This document shows, one piece after another, positions 1-10,897 of a DNA stretch of 64,000 nt. The first letter of the stretch is position 1, and the number at the start of each line of letters is the position of its first letter. The notes below the pieces were generated by a model. The model made no database searches. It saw only the letters and a program-made list of their open reading frames with translations, and had not been told where the DNA came from. The DNA is from Sphingobacteriales bacterium. GTDB lineage: Bacteria; Bacteroidota; Bacteroidia; Chitinophagales; UBA2359. A program made the position numbers and the translations under genes. The DNA is taken from the NCBI GenBank assembly GCA_016706405.1, contig JADJJT010000001.1:933501-997500 (forward strand), in the 5' to 3' direction.

Positions 1-1
1 A

Positions 2-3000
2 ATTATTGCAAGCAATAATACCGGATATTTTGATGGTTTAGTAAATGGCACTTACAATGTTTATGCCCTTAATTACGATAACGATGACCCTAATGTAAGT
101 GCTTTGTTAAATGCTATTCAAAATGGCGACCCTATTAGTAGTGTTGCTCCGTTTAACCCGGCCTTAAATTGCTGTTACAATATTTCGTTGCCATCTACCG
201 TAGTAATTAACTGCAATTGTTGCCAGGCAAATGCCGATGTATTAAGCCCTGCCCCACAAGATATTTGTAGTGGTGGAACCTGGATAACTATAAATGTGCC
301 TGCCGGCGCTCCTGCTGCTCCCAACTATGGCTATTTATTTTTGTTGACCAATGGCGGCAGCAATGTAATTATTGCCAGCAGCAGCACATTTGCAGGCTTA
401 AATGTACCTACTACCAATAACGGCACAATACCAGTAGTGTTTAATGTTTATGGCCTGTCGTATAATATGGCGCAAGGATTACAGCCAATCATTAACAATC
501 TTACTAATTTAACCAATATCACTGACAACGAAGGCGATGTAATTGATACTAACCCCAATCCGGATGCTTGTATGGACATAACCAACGCGCCAGCGGTTTT
601 AACAATACATCCACCTGCAACAGTAAATGCAGGCCCCGACTTGACAGTTTGTCAATCTGTACCGCCAACAGCCATTACCCTTAGCGGTGCTACGGTGGGC
701 GGTGGTGCTACCCAAGCCCAATGGACACATAACGGCACTGGCACGCTTTCTGTTACTACTTTAACAAGTACCCCCGCAACGGTTACCTATACCCCCGGAG
801 CAGGTGAAACAGGCACAATTACACTAACCCTTACCTCGCAAGACCCCACTGGGCCTTGTACAGCCGTTAGTGATACCCGAACAATAACCATTACGCCCAT
901 ACCTACAACTCCTACTGCTAATGATGTAGTTGTTTGCGAGGGCGAGCTGCAAACAATTACAATTACCTCTGTTGCTGGTGCAACTTACACTTTTTATGCC
1001 GGCAATGCAATAACTGTCTTGCAAAGCGGTACAAACAATAATTTTACACCCGTTCCGCCGGCAAGCCCCAATACTATGACCAACTATTTTGTTTCGGTAA
1101 CTGTAAATGGCTGTACGAGTGTATTAGACCCGGTAAGTTTAACCGTTATTCAAAATCCTGCTGCCCCAACCGTAAGCAATATTACAGTTTGCGAGGGTGG
1201 CAGCACCTTAATAACGCCCGCACCGTGTGGCACCGAAACAGCTTCGTTTAGCAGTGCAGTGTATAATTTTAATGCCAGCAATACCGTAGCCACTGTAACC
1301 GGCAATGGTGCAACAGCCAATAACGGCACAGCCGGAAGCGGGGTAAGTAACCTCAATTTCTTTACCGGAAATCCGGGCTTGGCATGGAGTGCCGACAACT
1401 GGACAGCAGCCACAAGTCCGGATGTAAACGACTATTTCGAGTTTTGTATATCGCCAACTAATGATTGCTTTGACCTTAATTTGACCTCGTTTAGTTTTGA
1501 TTTCCGCCGCTCGAACACGGGCCCTCAAACTTGGGTTGTACAATACTCAACCGATGGATTTGCCACTTTTACCACTATTGGCACTGCTACCGGATATGCC
1601 GCCAATACATTTGTAGCATCGGGTAGTTTAGCTGTAAACAAAGCCCTGCCATTTGGTACGGGTTGTTTCCGTATTTATGCTTACGCTTCAACGGGCACTG
1701 CGGGAACATTCCGGATTGATAATGTAAATATAGCAGGAAGTTCTACTAATACGCAGTATAATTTTTATAGCAACTCCGGATTAACAAGTTTGTTAGCCGG
1801 GCCGGTATCGAGTTATAACCCCAATACTACTCCGGCCACAAGTCCACAAAATATTTGGGTAACAGCTATTGATGCCAACGGTTGCGAAAGTGCAGCATCG
1901 CAGGTTACAGTAGTGGTAAATCCGGCGCCGACAGCAACGGCTACTCCAGCTACTCAAACCTTGTGTAGTGGCAGCAATACTAATATTTTGCTTACCAGCC
2001 CACAAAGCGGCACTAATTTTATTTGGACGGTGAGCGGCGCAACCGGCAACGTAGTTGGCGAAACTGCTTGCCCTTCGGGGTGCAGCAATTTAATAGCTCA
2101 AACGCTTAGTTTGGCAGCAGGCATTACCACGCCGCAAACCATTACCTATACAGTTACGCCAATTGGGGTAGCGCCTACAAATTGCCCCGGGACACCTATT
2201 GCAGTTGATATTACGGTTAATCCAAATCCGGATGTAACGGCTACACCATCGGCAACCATTATTTGTAGCGGTTCAACAACAGATATTGCTTTAAGCAGTA
2301 CTATTGCCGGAACATTATATACTTGGACGGCCACAGGCTCATCGGGAACTGTTACTGGCTTTAGTAACCAAGCAACGCCTGTGGCTGGCCCTATAGCCCA
2401 AACGCTAACCAATACCGGCAACAATGCAGCTACGGTAACCTATACTATTATGCCTTTGTTTACAAACGGCGGTATAACTTGTACGGGTGCGCCTACTATT
2501 GTAGTAATTACGGTAAATCCAACGCCTACGGCAACTGCAACACCAACTGTAAATTTGCTTTGTAGCGGCGATGCTACCAGTATTGCCATTAACAGCCCGC
2601 AAGCCGGCACCATTTTTACCTGGACAGTAAGCGGCGCAACCGGCAACGTAGTGGGCGAGAGTGCATGTGCTTCGAATTGTGGCAATTTAATTACCCAAAC
2701 ATTAAGTTTAGCGGTGGGTATAACCACCCCCCAAACTATAACTTATACGATTACGCCTGTTGGACCCGCACCCTCAAACTGTGCCGGCACACCCATAAAC
2801 GTAGATGTTACTATTAACCCCGTACCCGATGCTACGGCTACGCCTGTAAACTCGAGCGTTTGTAGCGGTGTGGCCACAAATATTGCCCTAAGCAGTTCGG
2901 TAGCTGGTACCTTGTTTACTTGGACAGCATCAGGCTCGAATGGCAATTTGAGCGGATTTAGCAACCAAATAACACCCGTAGCCGGCCCCATTTCGCAAGT

Positions 3001-6000
3001 GCTGACAAATAGCGGCACTTCATCTGCAACTGTTACCTATGTTATTACGCCTGTATTTACAAATGGTGCTGCCACTTGTACCGGTACACCCGTTACGGCG
3101 GTGGTTACAGTAAATCCAATTCCGGTGGTTACGGCTACTCCTAATACACAAGCTATTTGTAGTGGCGGCAGCACAAGTGTTGCCCTAACAAGCAATGTTC
3201 CGGGAACATCGTTTAGCTGGACTGTTACTGACAACCCCAATGTTACGGGCGAGGCTAACGGTAGCGGATCCTCAATTACACAAACCCTAAGTTTAGCGGC
3301 TGGCGTTACAACGCCACAAGTGGTAACTTATACCGTAACGCCTACAGCTAACGGCTGCGCAGGCAGCAATACTACGGTAACGATTACGGTTAATCCAAAT
3401 CCGGTTGCACCTACTATTACTACTACTAATGCCAACTGTGGCGAAAATAATGGCAGTGCCGATTTTACTATTCCGGCTGGTATGACCGTAGCGTATAGCG
3501 AAGGCACTGTTTTTGACGTAATAAATGCTGTACCTGTAACTACTACTCCCGTTACCGGATTAACCCCCGGAAACTATGTGTTTAGGTTTACTAGCAATAG
3601 CACAAGCTGTTTTACCGACGTTGTAATATTGATAGGATTAGACGAGTTAGTTCCATTGCCCGATGTGCCCACCCCACAAGCGGTTTGCTTTGGGCAGCCC
3701 AATATAGCTTTAGTTTCGGGTGGAGGCACCAATTACCAGTGGTATGGCCCCAACAATATTAATTTATTAATATCGGGCGCAACCGGAAGCAGCTATACGC
3801 CAATCGTAACAGTTCCGGGTGTTTACAATTATTATGTGTCGAACACTGTCAATGGCTGCGAAAGCCCACGTTTTGGCACAACCTATACTATTTGGGCTTT
3901 ACCGGCAGGCAGTGCTCAACCTGCCTCGCAAACTATTTGTAGCAGTACATTTACAACTATTGAATTGCTAACAGATATTCCGGGAAGTAATTTTACATGG
4001 ACAGTGCCTGCCAACAACAACGGCGCAACAAGTTGCACCAGCGAATGCGGCAATGTTATCAATCAACAATTAACCAATACAACCAACAGCCCTGTAACAA
4101 TTACCTATACCGTTACCCCGTTAAGTGTAAACGGTTGTTTGGGTAATAGTTTCCCGGTTAATATTACAATTAACCCTTTGCCTGTCGTTATACCAAACCC
4201 CACTTCGATGGTGTTGTGTAGCGGGCAAACAACTAATATTGGGTTAAACAGTAATGTTACGGGTTCGTTGTTTACTTGGGTAGCAGTGCCATCAAGCGGC
4301 AGTGTTTCGGGGTATAGCAACCAAAATACACCTGTTGCCGGCCCTATTTTGCAAACATTAACCAGTACAAGCAACCAACCGGTAACGGTTACCTATATTG
4401 TAACGGCTTATGGCCCTGAGCCTACTAATTGCCAAGGCCCAACTACGCAAGTAGTGGTAACGGTAATTCCGGTTTACACCATGCAACCCATTAGCAATCC
4501 CGCCCCCGTTTGCTCGGATGGCGATTTTGATGTAACAGTACAAACTAATGGCAGTGTGCGCTTTGTTTATAATAAAAATGGCGGTATTTTAACCGACCCC
4601 TTTAATGACACCGACCCCAACTATGCCATTTTAGGCGAAGCCGTTAGCGATGGCAATACTGCCGTATTAAACGATGCCAATTTACCTGCAAATACAAGTT
4701 GTGGCATCATTACTTATACAGTTTATGCCATTAATGTTCCGATTGCTACCGACCCAAATTGCCGCACAATGCGCTCGTTTGAGGTTAAAACATATCCGGA
4801 GATTACAGCTACCACAATATCTGGCACCTGTACTCAACCAGCAAGTATAAATGTTAATTGTGCTGCTGAATTAGGCGTTACTCCGGCCAATATTACTTGG
4901 TTGATAACGGCTGGCCCTAATACCGGATTAACCGGAACGGGCAACACCTACACCCCCGATCCGGGCGAGGCCGGCAGCATACAATACACGGTTACCGCAG
5001 GTTTGGCAGGTATGCCCGCCGATTGCAAAACAGCTGTGTTTAATACTGGATTTTATTGCCCGGCAACCTGCCCAACCATAGTTGCACCCGTTGCGACTGC
5101 TAATAATATTTGTTCGGGCGGAAATATTGGCCTTAGCGTTACGGTAAATAACCCCGATGGCGGTACACTTACCTGGTACAACCAATTGAATCAACCAATA
5201 CCCAACCCCAATAATATAGTGCTTACTACTACCGATTGCCAAGGCGAAAGTTTTAGTTTTTATGCGGTTTATGACCCTACAACAGCAGTGTGCAGCAATG
5301 TATTTAGTCAGTTAGTTACCGTTTGGGTTTATCCGGACATTACGGCTACTGTAAGCGGCAACAATACTTGCCAAGTAAGTTTATCGAATATATGCCCCAA
5401 TTATACGGTTACCTGGGCTGCCGATACAAATAACGATGGTATAGCCGACCAAAACGGTACAGGTGCAACGTATCAACCAACTGATGGAAGTACTGGAAAA
5501 GCGATATTTACCGTGGTGCATAATAATGCCAATGTTCCGGTTGCATGTAAGCAAAAAACATTTGAGGTTGATTTTACAGCGCCCAATGCTGGCACAGTAA
5601 CATCGGTTGCCCCTCAAATAATTTGTGCCGATAATTTGCCTCAAACAATTACGGTAAATACTAATGGCGGGCCTAACGGCTACAAATACGATTTTGTGTT
5701 GGTTGATGGCTTGGGTAATATTTTGCAAACCAAAAATGCACCTGCCAAAACAGCACAATTTACTATTAACAATCCGGGCGACTATTGCATTTATGGCATA
5801 TCTTATTTAGACGTTTATACTACAAGTACCAATATTGTGGGTATTAAAGGTCAATGTGTAGATGTTAGCAATACTTGTTTTAGTGTTGATGCGTTAGAAG
5901 ATTTGGTTGCCTCGCAATTAAGTTATTCGTGTATTGATGGCGGAGGTGTTGTGGCTGCCTTTACCCTTAGTGGAGGCAAACAACCTTACAAACCCGGTAA

Positions 6001-9000
6001 TTTTATAAATACCGGAAAAGGCACACTTGACCTAACAGATTTGCCCGTAGTACAAATTGAAGGCCTGTTTGAAGGCGACAATGTAGGGGTAACAATAGTA
6101 GATGATAACAGTTGTACCACCTCAATATCTGGATTAGTGCCGAAAAACTTTTGTTTATGCCCCTCGTTTGAAAGTGTTCAAGCCTCGACCACAAATATAT
6201 GTTCAGATGACGACACGTTTAGTTTGCTGGCCTCAATTAAAAACGACGACGGCGGTGTTGTAACTTGGTTTGACGAGAATAACAATATTGTAACGAACCC
6301 CAATAATATAACCGCTACCACAAACGAATGTAATGGCGAAAAACTTAGCTACTATGCTGTTTATGCGCCAAAATCGGGCAATTGCCAAGCCGTAGTAAGT
6401 AAATTGGTTAATGTTACCGTGCATCCGAAGCCCAATGTGTTTGCCCAATTAATTGAAGATGCCGATAATTGCACCGTTACCTTGCTGGCTTGCCCACAGT
6501 TTGATGTTAGCTATACCGTTAATGGTGGCCCCGCCCAGTCGGGAAATACTTTTAGTGCCAATGGCCAAGCGGTAAACGCTACTATTGCCTTTACCATATC
6601 GGACGGCCTATATGGATGCGGCTCGTTTAGCAATGGTTTAACAACAATTCTTGATTGCGAGGGCGTTGATGCCTGCCCAAGTTTGGTTTATACTAACGAC
6701 TCGGACGGCATATTTGATATTTGCAACGAAACTGCTGCCACACTTGCCGTAGCCGTGCTAAATGGCTCGACTGCCGATATTATTTGGCGCGACGGACAAG
6801 GCAATATCATTGCAACGGGGGTTAGCGTAATAAATACCGATTTATTGACTAATACAACCAGTTGTAATCCGGTTGTTTATAATTATACTGCCGAATTAAC
6901 TGAAAATCCGGATGATAATTGCCCGGCTGTAAGTTTGCCCTTTGTAGTTAAGGTTTACCCCGATATTAGCGCTCCTGCCATTACCAACACTTCGGCCAAT
7001 GGTTGTACGGTAAGTATTAACACGTGCAGCAGCTTTTTAATTAGTTATCCGGGCGATGGCGGCCAAGTATTTACAGGCAGTGCCAATGTAGAGGTAAATG
7101 CCGACTCGCCTAATCCGTTGCCGTTTACTATTGTTAATCCGGATGCACCTGCCGGCTGCAATTTGGGTCAAACCGTAACCGTTAGCTTTAACTGCCCGGT
7201 TGGAGGGGATGATTGCCCTGTAATTTCGCTTCCGGTGGGTAATAATGGGTTAGTGAATGTTTGCACCGGCGACGATCTGAGCCTAAGTGTATTGTATAAC
7301 CACGTTGAGCCCAATGAAATTTTGTGGTTCGATTTGAACAATATATTAGTAGGGCAAGGCGCAAACTTAGATTTAACCGATATTGCCAATACTACCTGCG
7401 ATAAACTTACGCTTACCTACAAAGCATTAGTACCCGCCGGCAAAGGCGGCGATGGCTGCCCACAAACATCGGTAATTTATACCGTTAAGGTGCGCCCCGA
7501 TGTTACCAACCCAAGCCATACCAATACAACGGTTGATGGTTGCTTGGTTACTGTTACAACCTGTCCAAGCTTTACTATTGATTACGACCAAAACCCCGGA
7601 ACACCCTTGTTTGGCACCGCCACTATTGATGCCACTGGCTTCGGCACGCCTTTGACTATTGATATAAAATATCCGGGCTCGGGTAGTTGCCCCGCCGCAA
7701 CCATACTTACCATACCATTGCCCGACTGCGATGGCGGCAACCAAAATTGCCCATCAGTACAACTGCCAAATGGCGCAGCCGATACCTATACTGTTTGCTC
7801 GGGCGATGCACTTGATTTAACAGTTGAGGTTATCAATGCCAACCCGCAAGCTGTAATTTGGTCAACAGGTCAAAGCGGTTTAAGCATTAATACGGGTATT
7901 TTAACCAACAATACTTGCAATACACAAGTAGTAACCTTTACCGCAGTAATTGCCGGAGATGCCGATTGCCCCGCCGAGCAAATAACTATTGCCATAAATA
8001 TATTGCCCGACCCCGCTGGCGTAGCCCAGGTAACAGTTGATGCGGATGGTTGTGGCGCGATAGCTACCGCTTGCCCCAATACAATTATTAGCTACTCGGT
8101 AGATGGGGGCGCAATAATAACCGGAAATAGCTATACTATTAATGCCCCCGAAGGGCAAACGATTACCCAAAATGTAACGTTTTACTTTGCCAGCGGCGAA
8201 ACTTGCAACAAAACAAGCATCGCCAAAACGCTAACTTGTGTGGGCCTTGCCAAAGAGTGTTTGCTCAACTACCCCGATGACGTATTGCCCAATATTACCA
8301 TTTGTAGCGGCGAGTCAGCAGATTTAAGCGTACTGCCGACTAATGTGCTGCCCAATGATATTTTATGGTCAAATGGTGCCACCGGCGTGAATATTACTAC
8401 CGGAAATCTGACGAATAACACTTGCACACCAATAGTAAATGTTTATACGGCTAAAGTACAGGCTCCGGCACAATGTAGCGATGTAGAACTAAGTTATTTT
8501 ATAACCGTATTGCCCGACCCCGCCACAACGTCTAAATTAACTGTTAATACTGATGATTGCGGCTTATCGGTAACAACCTGCCCCGATGCAGCAGTTAGTT
8601 ATAGTGTAAACGGAGGTACTGCAATATCCGGAAACAGCTATACCGCTACCCCTCCGGCCGGAACAACTGAAAACAGCGAGGTGGTGTTTACTGTAACAAC
8701 ATCTTGCGGCAGTTCAACTTTAACGGGTACAATTAGCTGCGAGGGCGAGCCCGATATTTGCCAAGGGGTAGATATTGTGATTAACAGCGAACGCAACTGT
8801 GCCAATGCCGTTAAAACCGGAGTTTATACAGTAGATAACGTAGTTAGTGGTGGCGCTGCACCCTACCAAGTATCTGTAACAGATAAAAATAATGCTGTTG
8901 TACTTGAAATTGCCACCTTAAACGACAATACTCCGTTTACGTTTGAATTGGGTAATACTAATGGCTATAAAATTACAGTCCGCGACCAAAATCAATGTAT

Positions 9001-9598
9001 TCAGGTGCTTAACCAATTAGATATTGAGCCTTGCTACATACTGCCTATTGAGTTGTTGAGTTTTTATGGCGAAGTGCTTGCGCAAGGAAACGAACTTACT
9101 TGGAATACGGCATCTGAAATTGATAACGCTTGGTTTACAGTGATGCACAGCGTTGATGGCGTTAATTTTGAGCCAATAGCTAAACTAAAAGCCGCCGGAA
9201 ACAGCAGTACGCCACACGACTACCAGTATTTGCACCCCAATACTGCCGCCGGTATAAATTACTACTACCTTACTACTACCACCGCTTTAGGCGAAACTGT
9301 AAAAGCATCGGGTATAATTAGTTTGGTGCGCGGTACTTTAAACTTTGAGATCCTATCGGTTGCGCCCGTACCCGCCAAAGAAACAGTAGAATTGAAATTT
9401 ATTAGTCCTGAGGCAAACGAAATAACCGGATTATTAATGGATATAACTGGACGGGCAGTAAAACAATGGCGTATGCAAGCCAATATTGGCCTAAATGCCA
9501 CCGTTTTAGATATGCGCGAACTTGCCGCAGGTGTTTATTTTGTAAGCCTTAGCAATAACAAAGCAGGGCTAATGACCAAGTTTGTAAAACAAGACTAA
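2..9598 (+). CDS. Giant T9SS-secreted PKD-like repeat adhesin, 5'-truncated
   Basis: The reading frame is open from base 2, so the gene starts outside the window; the first possible start inside is only a TTG at 104. At least 3,190 residues remain. The body is a chain of about 100-residue Ig/PKD-like domains, each with a Cys-Ser-Gly motif (ICSG, LCSG). The clearest run is at nt 1920-3410, with two more at about 3900-4470, and repeats alternate between two subtypes. The second half is Cys-rich, with repeats starting in forms such as NICSGG, YTVCSGDAL and ITICSGES. The C-terminus has the LPIELLSFYG-type domain followed by a type A T9SS sorting domain (about the last 80 residues, ending GVYFVSLSNN...TKFVKQD). 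It is probably exported across the outer membrane and surface-attached, as an adhesin or gliding or matrix protein. The ligand cannot be told. It is followed by a bidirectional terminator. Confidence 0.85.
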   Translation: MIASNNTGYFDGLVNGTYNVYALNYDNDDPNVSALLNAIQNGDPISSVAPFNPALNCCYNISLPSTVVINCNCCQANADVLSPAPQDICSGGTWITINVPAGAPAAPNYGYLFLLTNGGSNVIIASSSTFAGLNVPTTNNGTIPVVFNVYGLSYNMAQGLQPIINNLTNLTNITDNEGDVIDTNPNPDACMDITNAPAVLTIHPPATVNAGPDLTVCQSVPPTAITLSGATVGGGATQAQWTHNGTGTLSVTTLTSTPATVTYTPGAGETGTITLTLTSQDPTGPCTAVSDTRTITITPIPTTPTANDVVVCEGELQTITITSVAGATYTFYAGNAITVLQSGTNNNFTPVPPASPNTMTNYFVSVTVNGCTSVLDPVSLTVIQNPAAPTVSNITVCEGGSTLITPAPCGTETASFSSAVYNFNASNTVATVTGNGATANNGTAGSGVSNLNFFTGNPGLAWSADNWTAATSPDVNDYFEFCISPTNDCFDLNLTSFSFDFRRSNTGPQTWVVQYSTDGFATFTTIGTATGYAANTFVASGSLAVNKALPFGTGCFRIYAYASTGTAGTFRIDNVNIAGSSTNTQYNFYSNSGLTSLLAGPVSSYNPNTTPATSPQNIWVTAIDANGCESAASQVTVVVNPAPTATATPATQTLCSGSNTNILLTSPQSGTNFIWTVSGATGNVVGETACPSGCSNLIAQTLSLAAGITTPQTITYTVTPIGVAPTNCPGTPIAVDITVNPNPDVTATPSATIICSGSTTDIALSSTIAGTLYTWTATGSSGTVTGFSNQATPVAGPIAQTLTNTGNNAATVTYTIMPLFTNGGITCTGAPTIVVITVNPTPTATATPTVNLLCSGDATSIAINSPQAGTIFTWTVSGATGNVVGESACASNCGNLITQTLSLAVGITTPQTITYTITPVGPAPSNCAGTPINVDVTINPVPDATATPVNSSVCSGVATNIALSSSVAGTLFTWTASGSNGNLSGFSNQITPVAGPISQVLTNSGTSSATVTYVITPVFTNGAATCTGTPVTAVVTVNPIPVVTATPNTQAICSGGSTSVALTSNVPGTSFSWTVTDNPNVTGEANGSGSSITQTLSLAAGVTTPQVVTYTVTPTANGCAGSNTTVTITVNPNPVAPTITTTNANCGENNGSADFTIPAGMTVAYSEGTVFDVINAVPVTTTPVTGLTPGNYVFRFTSNSTSCFTDVVILIGLDELVPLPDVPTPQAVCFGQPNIALVSGGGTNYQWYGPNNINLLISGATGSSYTPIVTVPGVYNYYVSNTVNGCESPRFGTTYTIWALPAGSAQPASQTICSSTFTTIELLTDIPGSNFTWTVPANNNGATSCTSECGNVINQQLTNTTNSPVTITYTVTPLSVNGCLGNSFPVNITINPLPVVIPNPTSMVLCSGQTTNIGLNSNVTGSLFTWVAVPSSGSVSGYSNQNTPVAGPILQTLTSTSNQPVTVTYIVTAYGPEPTNCQGPTTQVVVTVIPVYTMQPISNPAPVCSDGDFDVTVQTNGSVRFVYNKNGGILTDPFNDTDPNYAILGEAVSDGNTAVLNDANLPANTSCGIITYTVYAINVPIATDPNCRTMRSFEVKTYPEITATTISGTCTQPASINVNCAAELGVTPANITWLITAGPNTGLTGTGNTYTPDPGEAGSIQYTVTAGLAGMPADCKTAVFNTGFYCPATCPTIVAPVATANNICSGGNIGLSVTVNNPDGGTLTWYNQLNQPIPNPNNIVLTTTDCQGESFSFYAVYDPTTAVCSNVFSQLVTVWVYPDITATVSGNNTCQVSLSNICPNYTVTWAADTNNDGIADQNGTGATYQPTDGSTGKAIFTVVHNNANVPVACKQKTFEVDFTAPNAGTVTSVAPQIICADNLPQTITVNTNGGPNGYKYDFVLVDGLGNILQTKNAPAKTAQFTINNPGDYCIYGISYLDVYTTSTNIVGIKGQCVDVSNTCFSVDALEDLVASQLSYSCIDGGGVVAAFTLSGGKQPYKPGNFINTGKGTLDLTDLPVVQIEGLFEGDNVGVTIVDDNSCTTSISGLVPKNFCLCPSFESVQASTTNICSDDDTFSLLASIKNDDGGVVTWFDENNNIVTNPNNITATTNECNGEKLSYYAVYAPKSGNCQAVVSKLVNVTVHPKPNVFAQLIEDADNCTVTLLACPQFDVSYTVNGGPAQSGNTFSANGQAVNATIAFTISDGLYGCGSFSNGLTTILDCEGVDACPSLVYTNDSDGIFDICNETAATLAVAVLNGSTADIIWRDGQGNIIATGVSVINTDLLTNTTSCNPVVYNYTAELTENPDDNCPAVSLPFVVKVYPDISAPAITNTSANGCTVSINTCSSFLISYPGDGGQVFTGSANVEVNADSPNPLPFTIVNPDAPAGCNLGQTVTVSFNCPVGGDDCPVISLPVGNNGLVNVCTGDDLSLSVLYNHVEPNEILWFDLNNILVGQGANLDLTDIANTTCDKLTLTYKALVPAGKGGDGCPQTSVIYTVKVRPDVTNPSHTNTTVDGCLVTVTTCPSFTIDYDQNPGTPLFGTATIDATGFGTPLTIDIKYPGSGSCPAATILTIPLPDCDGGNQNCPSVQLPNGAADTYTVCSGDALDLTVEVINANPQAVIWSTGQSGLSINTGILTNNTCNTQVVTFTAVIAGDADCPAEQITIAINILPDPAGVAQVTVDADGCGAIATACPNTIISYSVDGGAIITGNSYTINAPEGQTITQNVTFYFASGETCNKTSIAKTLTCVGLAKECLLNYPDDVLPNITICSGESADLSVLPTNVLPNDILWSNGATGVNITTGNLTNNTCTPIVNVYTAKVQAPAQCSDVELSYFITVLPDPATTSKLTVNTDDCGLSVTTCPDAAVSYSVNGGTAISGNSYTATPPAGTTENSEVVFTVTTSCGSSTLTGTISCEGEPDICQGVDIVINSERNCANAVKTGVYTVDNVVSGGAAPYQVSVTDKNNAVVLEIATLNDNTPFTFELGNTNGYKITVRDQNQCIQVLNQLDIEPCYILPIELLSFYGEVLAQGNELTWNTASEIDNAWFTVMHSVDGVNFEPIAKLKAAGNSSTPHDYQYLHPNTAAGINYYYLTTTTALGETVKASGIISLVRGTLNFEILSVAPVPAKETVELKFISPEANEITGLLMDITGRAVKQWRMQANIGLNATVLDMRELAAGVYFVSLSNNKAGLMTKFVKQD

Positions 9599-9632
9599 AC
9601 ACGGCTATACCGTTAGTTGATTCTTTGTTTTA

Positions 9633-9676
9633 AAAAAATTACCCCACTAAGGTTTTCTTTGGTGGGGTAGTTTTTT
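9633..9676. terminator. Bidirectional intrinsic terminator
   Basis: An 8-bp stem, TACCCCAC (9640-9647) pairing with GTGGGGTA (9662-9669), is preceded by an A-run and followed by a T-run. It can stop the adhesin transcript on the plus strand and transcripts of the minus-strand island arriving from the right. It marks the boundary between host-like sequence and the island. Confidence 0.8.
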
Positions 9677-9886
9677 GGGGGGAGGTATGGATGGATGTGT
9701 TTGTAATACGCCCTAATCAACTATGTACTGAAAAATGGTATGGCCGTAAAATCATCCGGATAGGTTGGTTGTTTAACAAGTGGGGAGATAGAGTTTGCCG
9801 TCTGGATAGTACTGCCAAAGGCGGGGTGTTTCAGCACTACTGTTGCTTTGAAAAACTAAAGTTCGGCTAAGCATTAAGTCTTTAAA

Positions 9887-10480
9887 TTATTTGAATTGTA
9901 ATGTATAAAAACCCGCTCCCATTAATTCTTTAAATTTATCAGCATTTTCAGAGAGAAATATACAATATGCATCTCCAAAATTGTCTTTGTGTATGGCAAG
10001 AATCATCGCTGTCTTATACTTTTGTCCAAACTCCTTGTTAACTTCAAAAAAGGATATTGCACCCCAATCAGCATTAAAATCCAGTTTTGCTCCTTTTTGG
10101 TCAAACTCGGTAATTTCTGAATAGTTTCCGCCAGATAGGTCAAAAAGCAATTTATTAAAAAGCATTGGATACATTTTGTTAGGATGAGTAATAAAACTTG
10201 TTTTATTTTTTTTTGTAAACTCATTGAAATTAATAATTGTGCTGTCTAGAGGCATAATTAAATAACGAAGTTCAAAGTTTCTTGTGTTGTCCTTTAGTGC
10301 ATAATCATATTTTAATTGTTGGTTCTCAATTATTTTTGTTTCTTTAAAACCAAGGGGGGGATGAAAAGATAAATTTGCCCGAGCAAGTAAGCTGGTAAAA
10401 GATTTGGGTAAATTGTCAGAACTAAATGAAGTGAGTATTATTAGAAGAAAGAATATTCCAGTTTTATTTATATTATTCAT
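9887..10480 (-). CDS. Hypothetical exported protein, 197 aa
   Basis: I do not recognise the family. The protein starts MNNINKTG followed by a hydrophobic stretch (residues 8-20), which reads as a signal peptide or membrane anchor. The remainder is a soluble alpha/beta-looking domain of about 170 residues. The ATG at 10478-10480 is the only sensible start. The gene is AT-rich compared with the upstream adhesin and is the left-most minus-strand gene of the island. Upstream lies the ~365-bp interspersed element at 10524. It could be a cassette-borne gene of unknown role. Confidence 0.6.
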   Translation of the reverse strand: MNNINKTGIFFLLIILTSFSSDNLPKSFTSLLARANLSFHPPLGFKETKIIENQQLKYDYALKDNTRNFELRYLIMPLDSTIINFNEFTKKNKTSFITHPNKMYPMLFNKLLFDLSGGNYSEITEFDQKGAKLDFNADWGAISFFEVNKEFGQKYKTAMILAIHKDNFGDAYCIFLSENADKFKELMGAGFYTLQFK

Positions 10481-10523
10481 AACGCTTTTAATTTTATCGT
10501 CTATTTAAAATGGCATGTATTGT

Positions 10524-10887
10524 CAGTCAGTTTATAAACTCATAAGTTTCGGCAAATTTACATTATAAGTTTCAAATGGCGGCGATTTGAGGGCTTGTTT
10601 TTTTGCGTTAATAAATCTTGGATGAAATATATTTTGAGGCGGGCTGCCTTAATTTTATCCGGATAAAAAAACGAGGGCGTAAATTTATCCGGAAAATGCG
10701 CTGATGCAATTTTATCCGGAAGTAATAGGCTCATTTTAAGGCATTCAAAAAAAGGAAACTTCCATTTATTTATCCCAAAATTGAGGTTTGCCTAAAACGC
10801 GGCAAAGGCAGCTACGGCGGGCATTTTAGCCCAAAAAATCAGCTAAGTAAAATTTGAGTTGTGCAACGGTTACCGATGTTACCTGCT
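10524..10887. repeat. Interspersed non-coding element, copy 1
   Basis: About 365 bp without a gene, closely matching 12191-12600. Its left ~110 bp (from CAGTCAGTTTATAAACTCAT to the TTTTGAGG near 10640) also match the 3' end of the IS1182-like elements at 15011, 27428 and 28342. The rest is unique to these two copies: several TTATCCGGA words, then CAACGGTTACCGATGTTAC at the right end. It looks like a MITE-like derivative that carries one IS end, or an unusually long attC-like spacer. The two copies bracket the 10898-12171 gene in direct orientation. Confidence 0.7.
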
Positions 10888-10897
10888 GTTTTTCTTG

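Noticed and set aside
824..8170. Long antisense frames inside the first giant adhesin
   Set aside because: They mirror the Thr/Asn-rich coding repeats, have no family motifs, no promoter and no ribosome site; they are shadows of the real gene.
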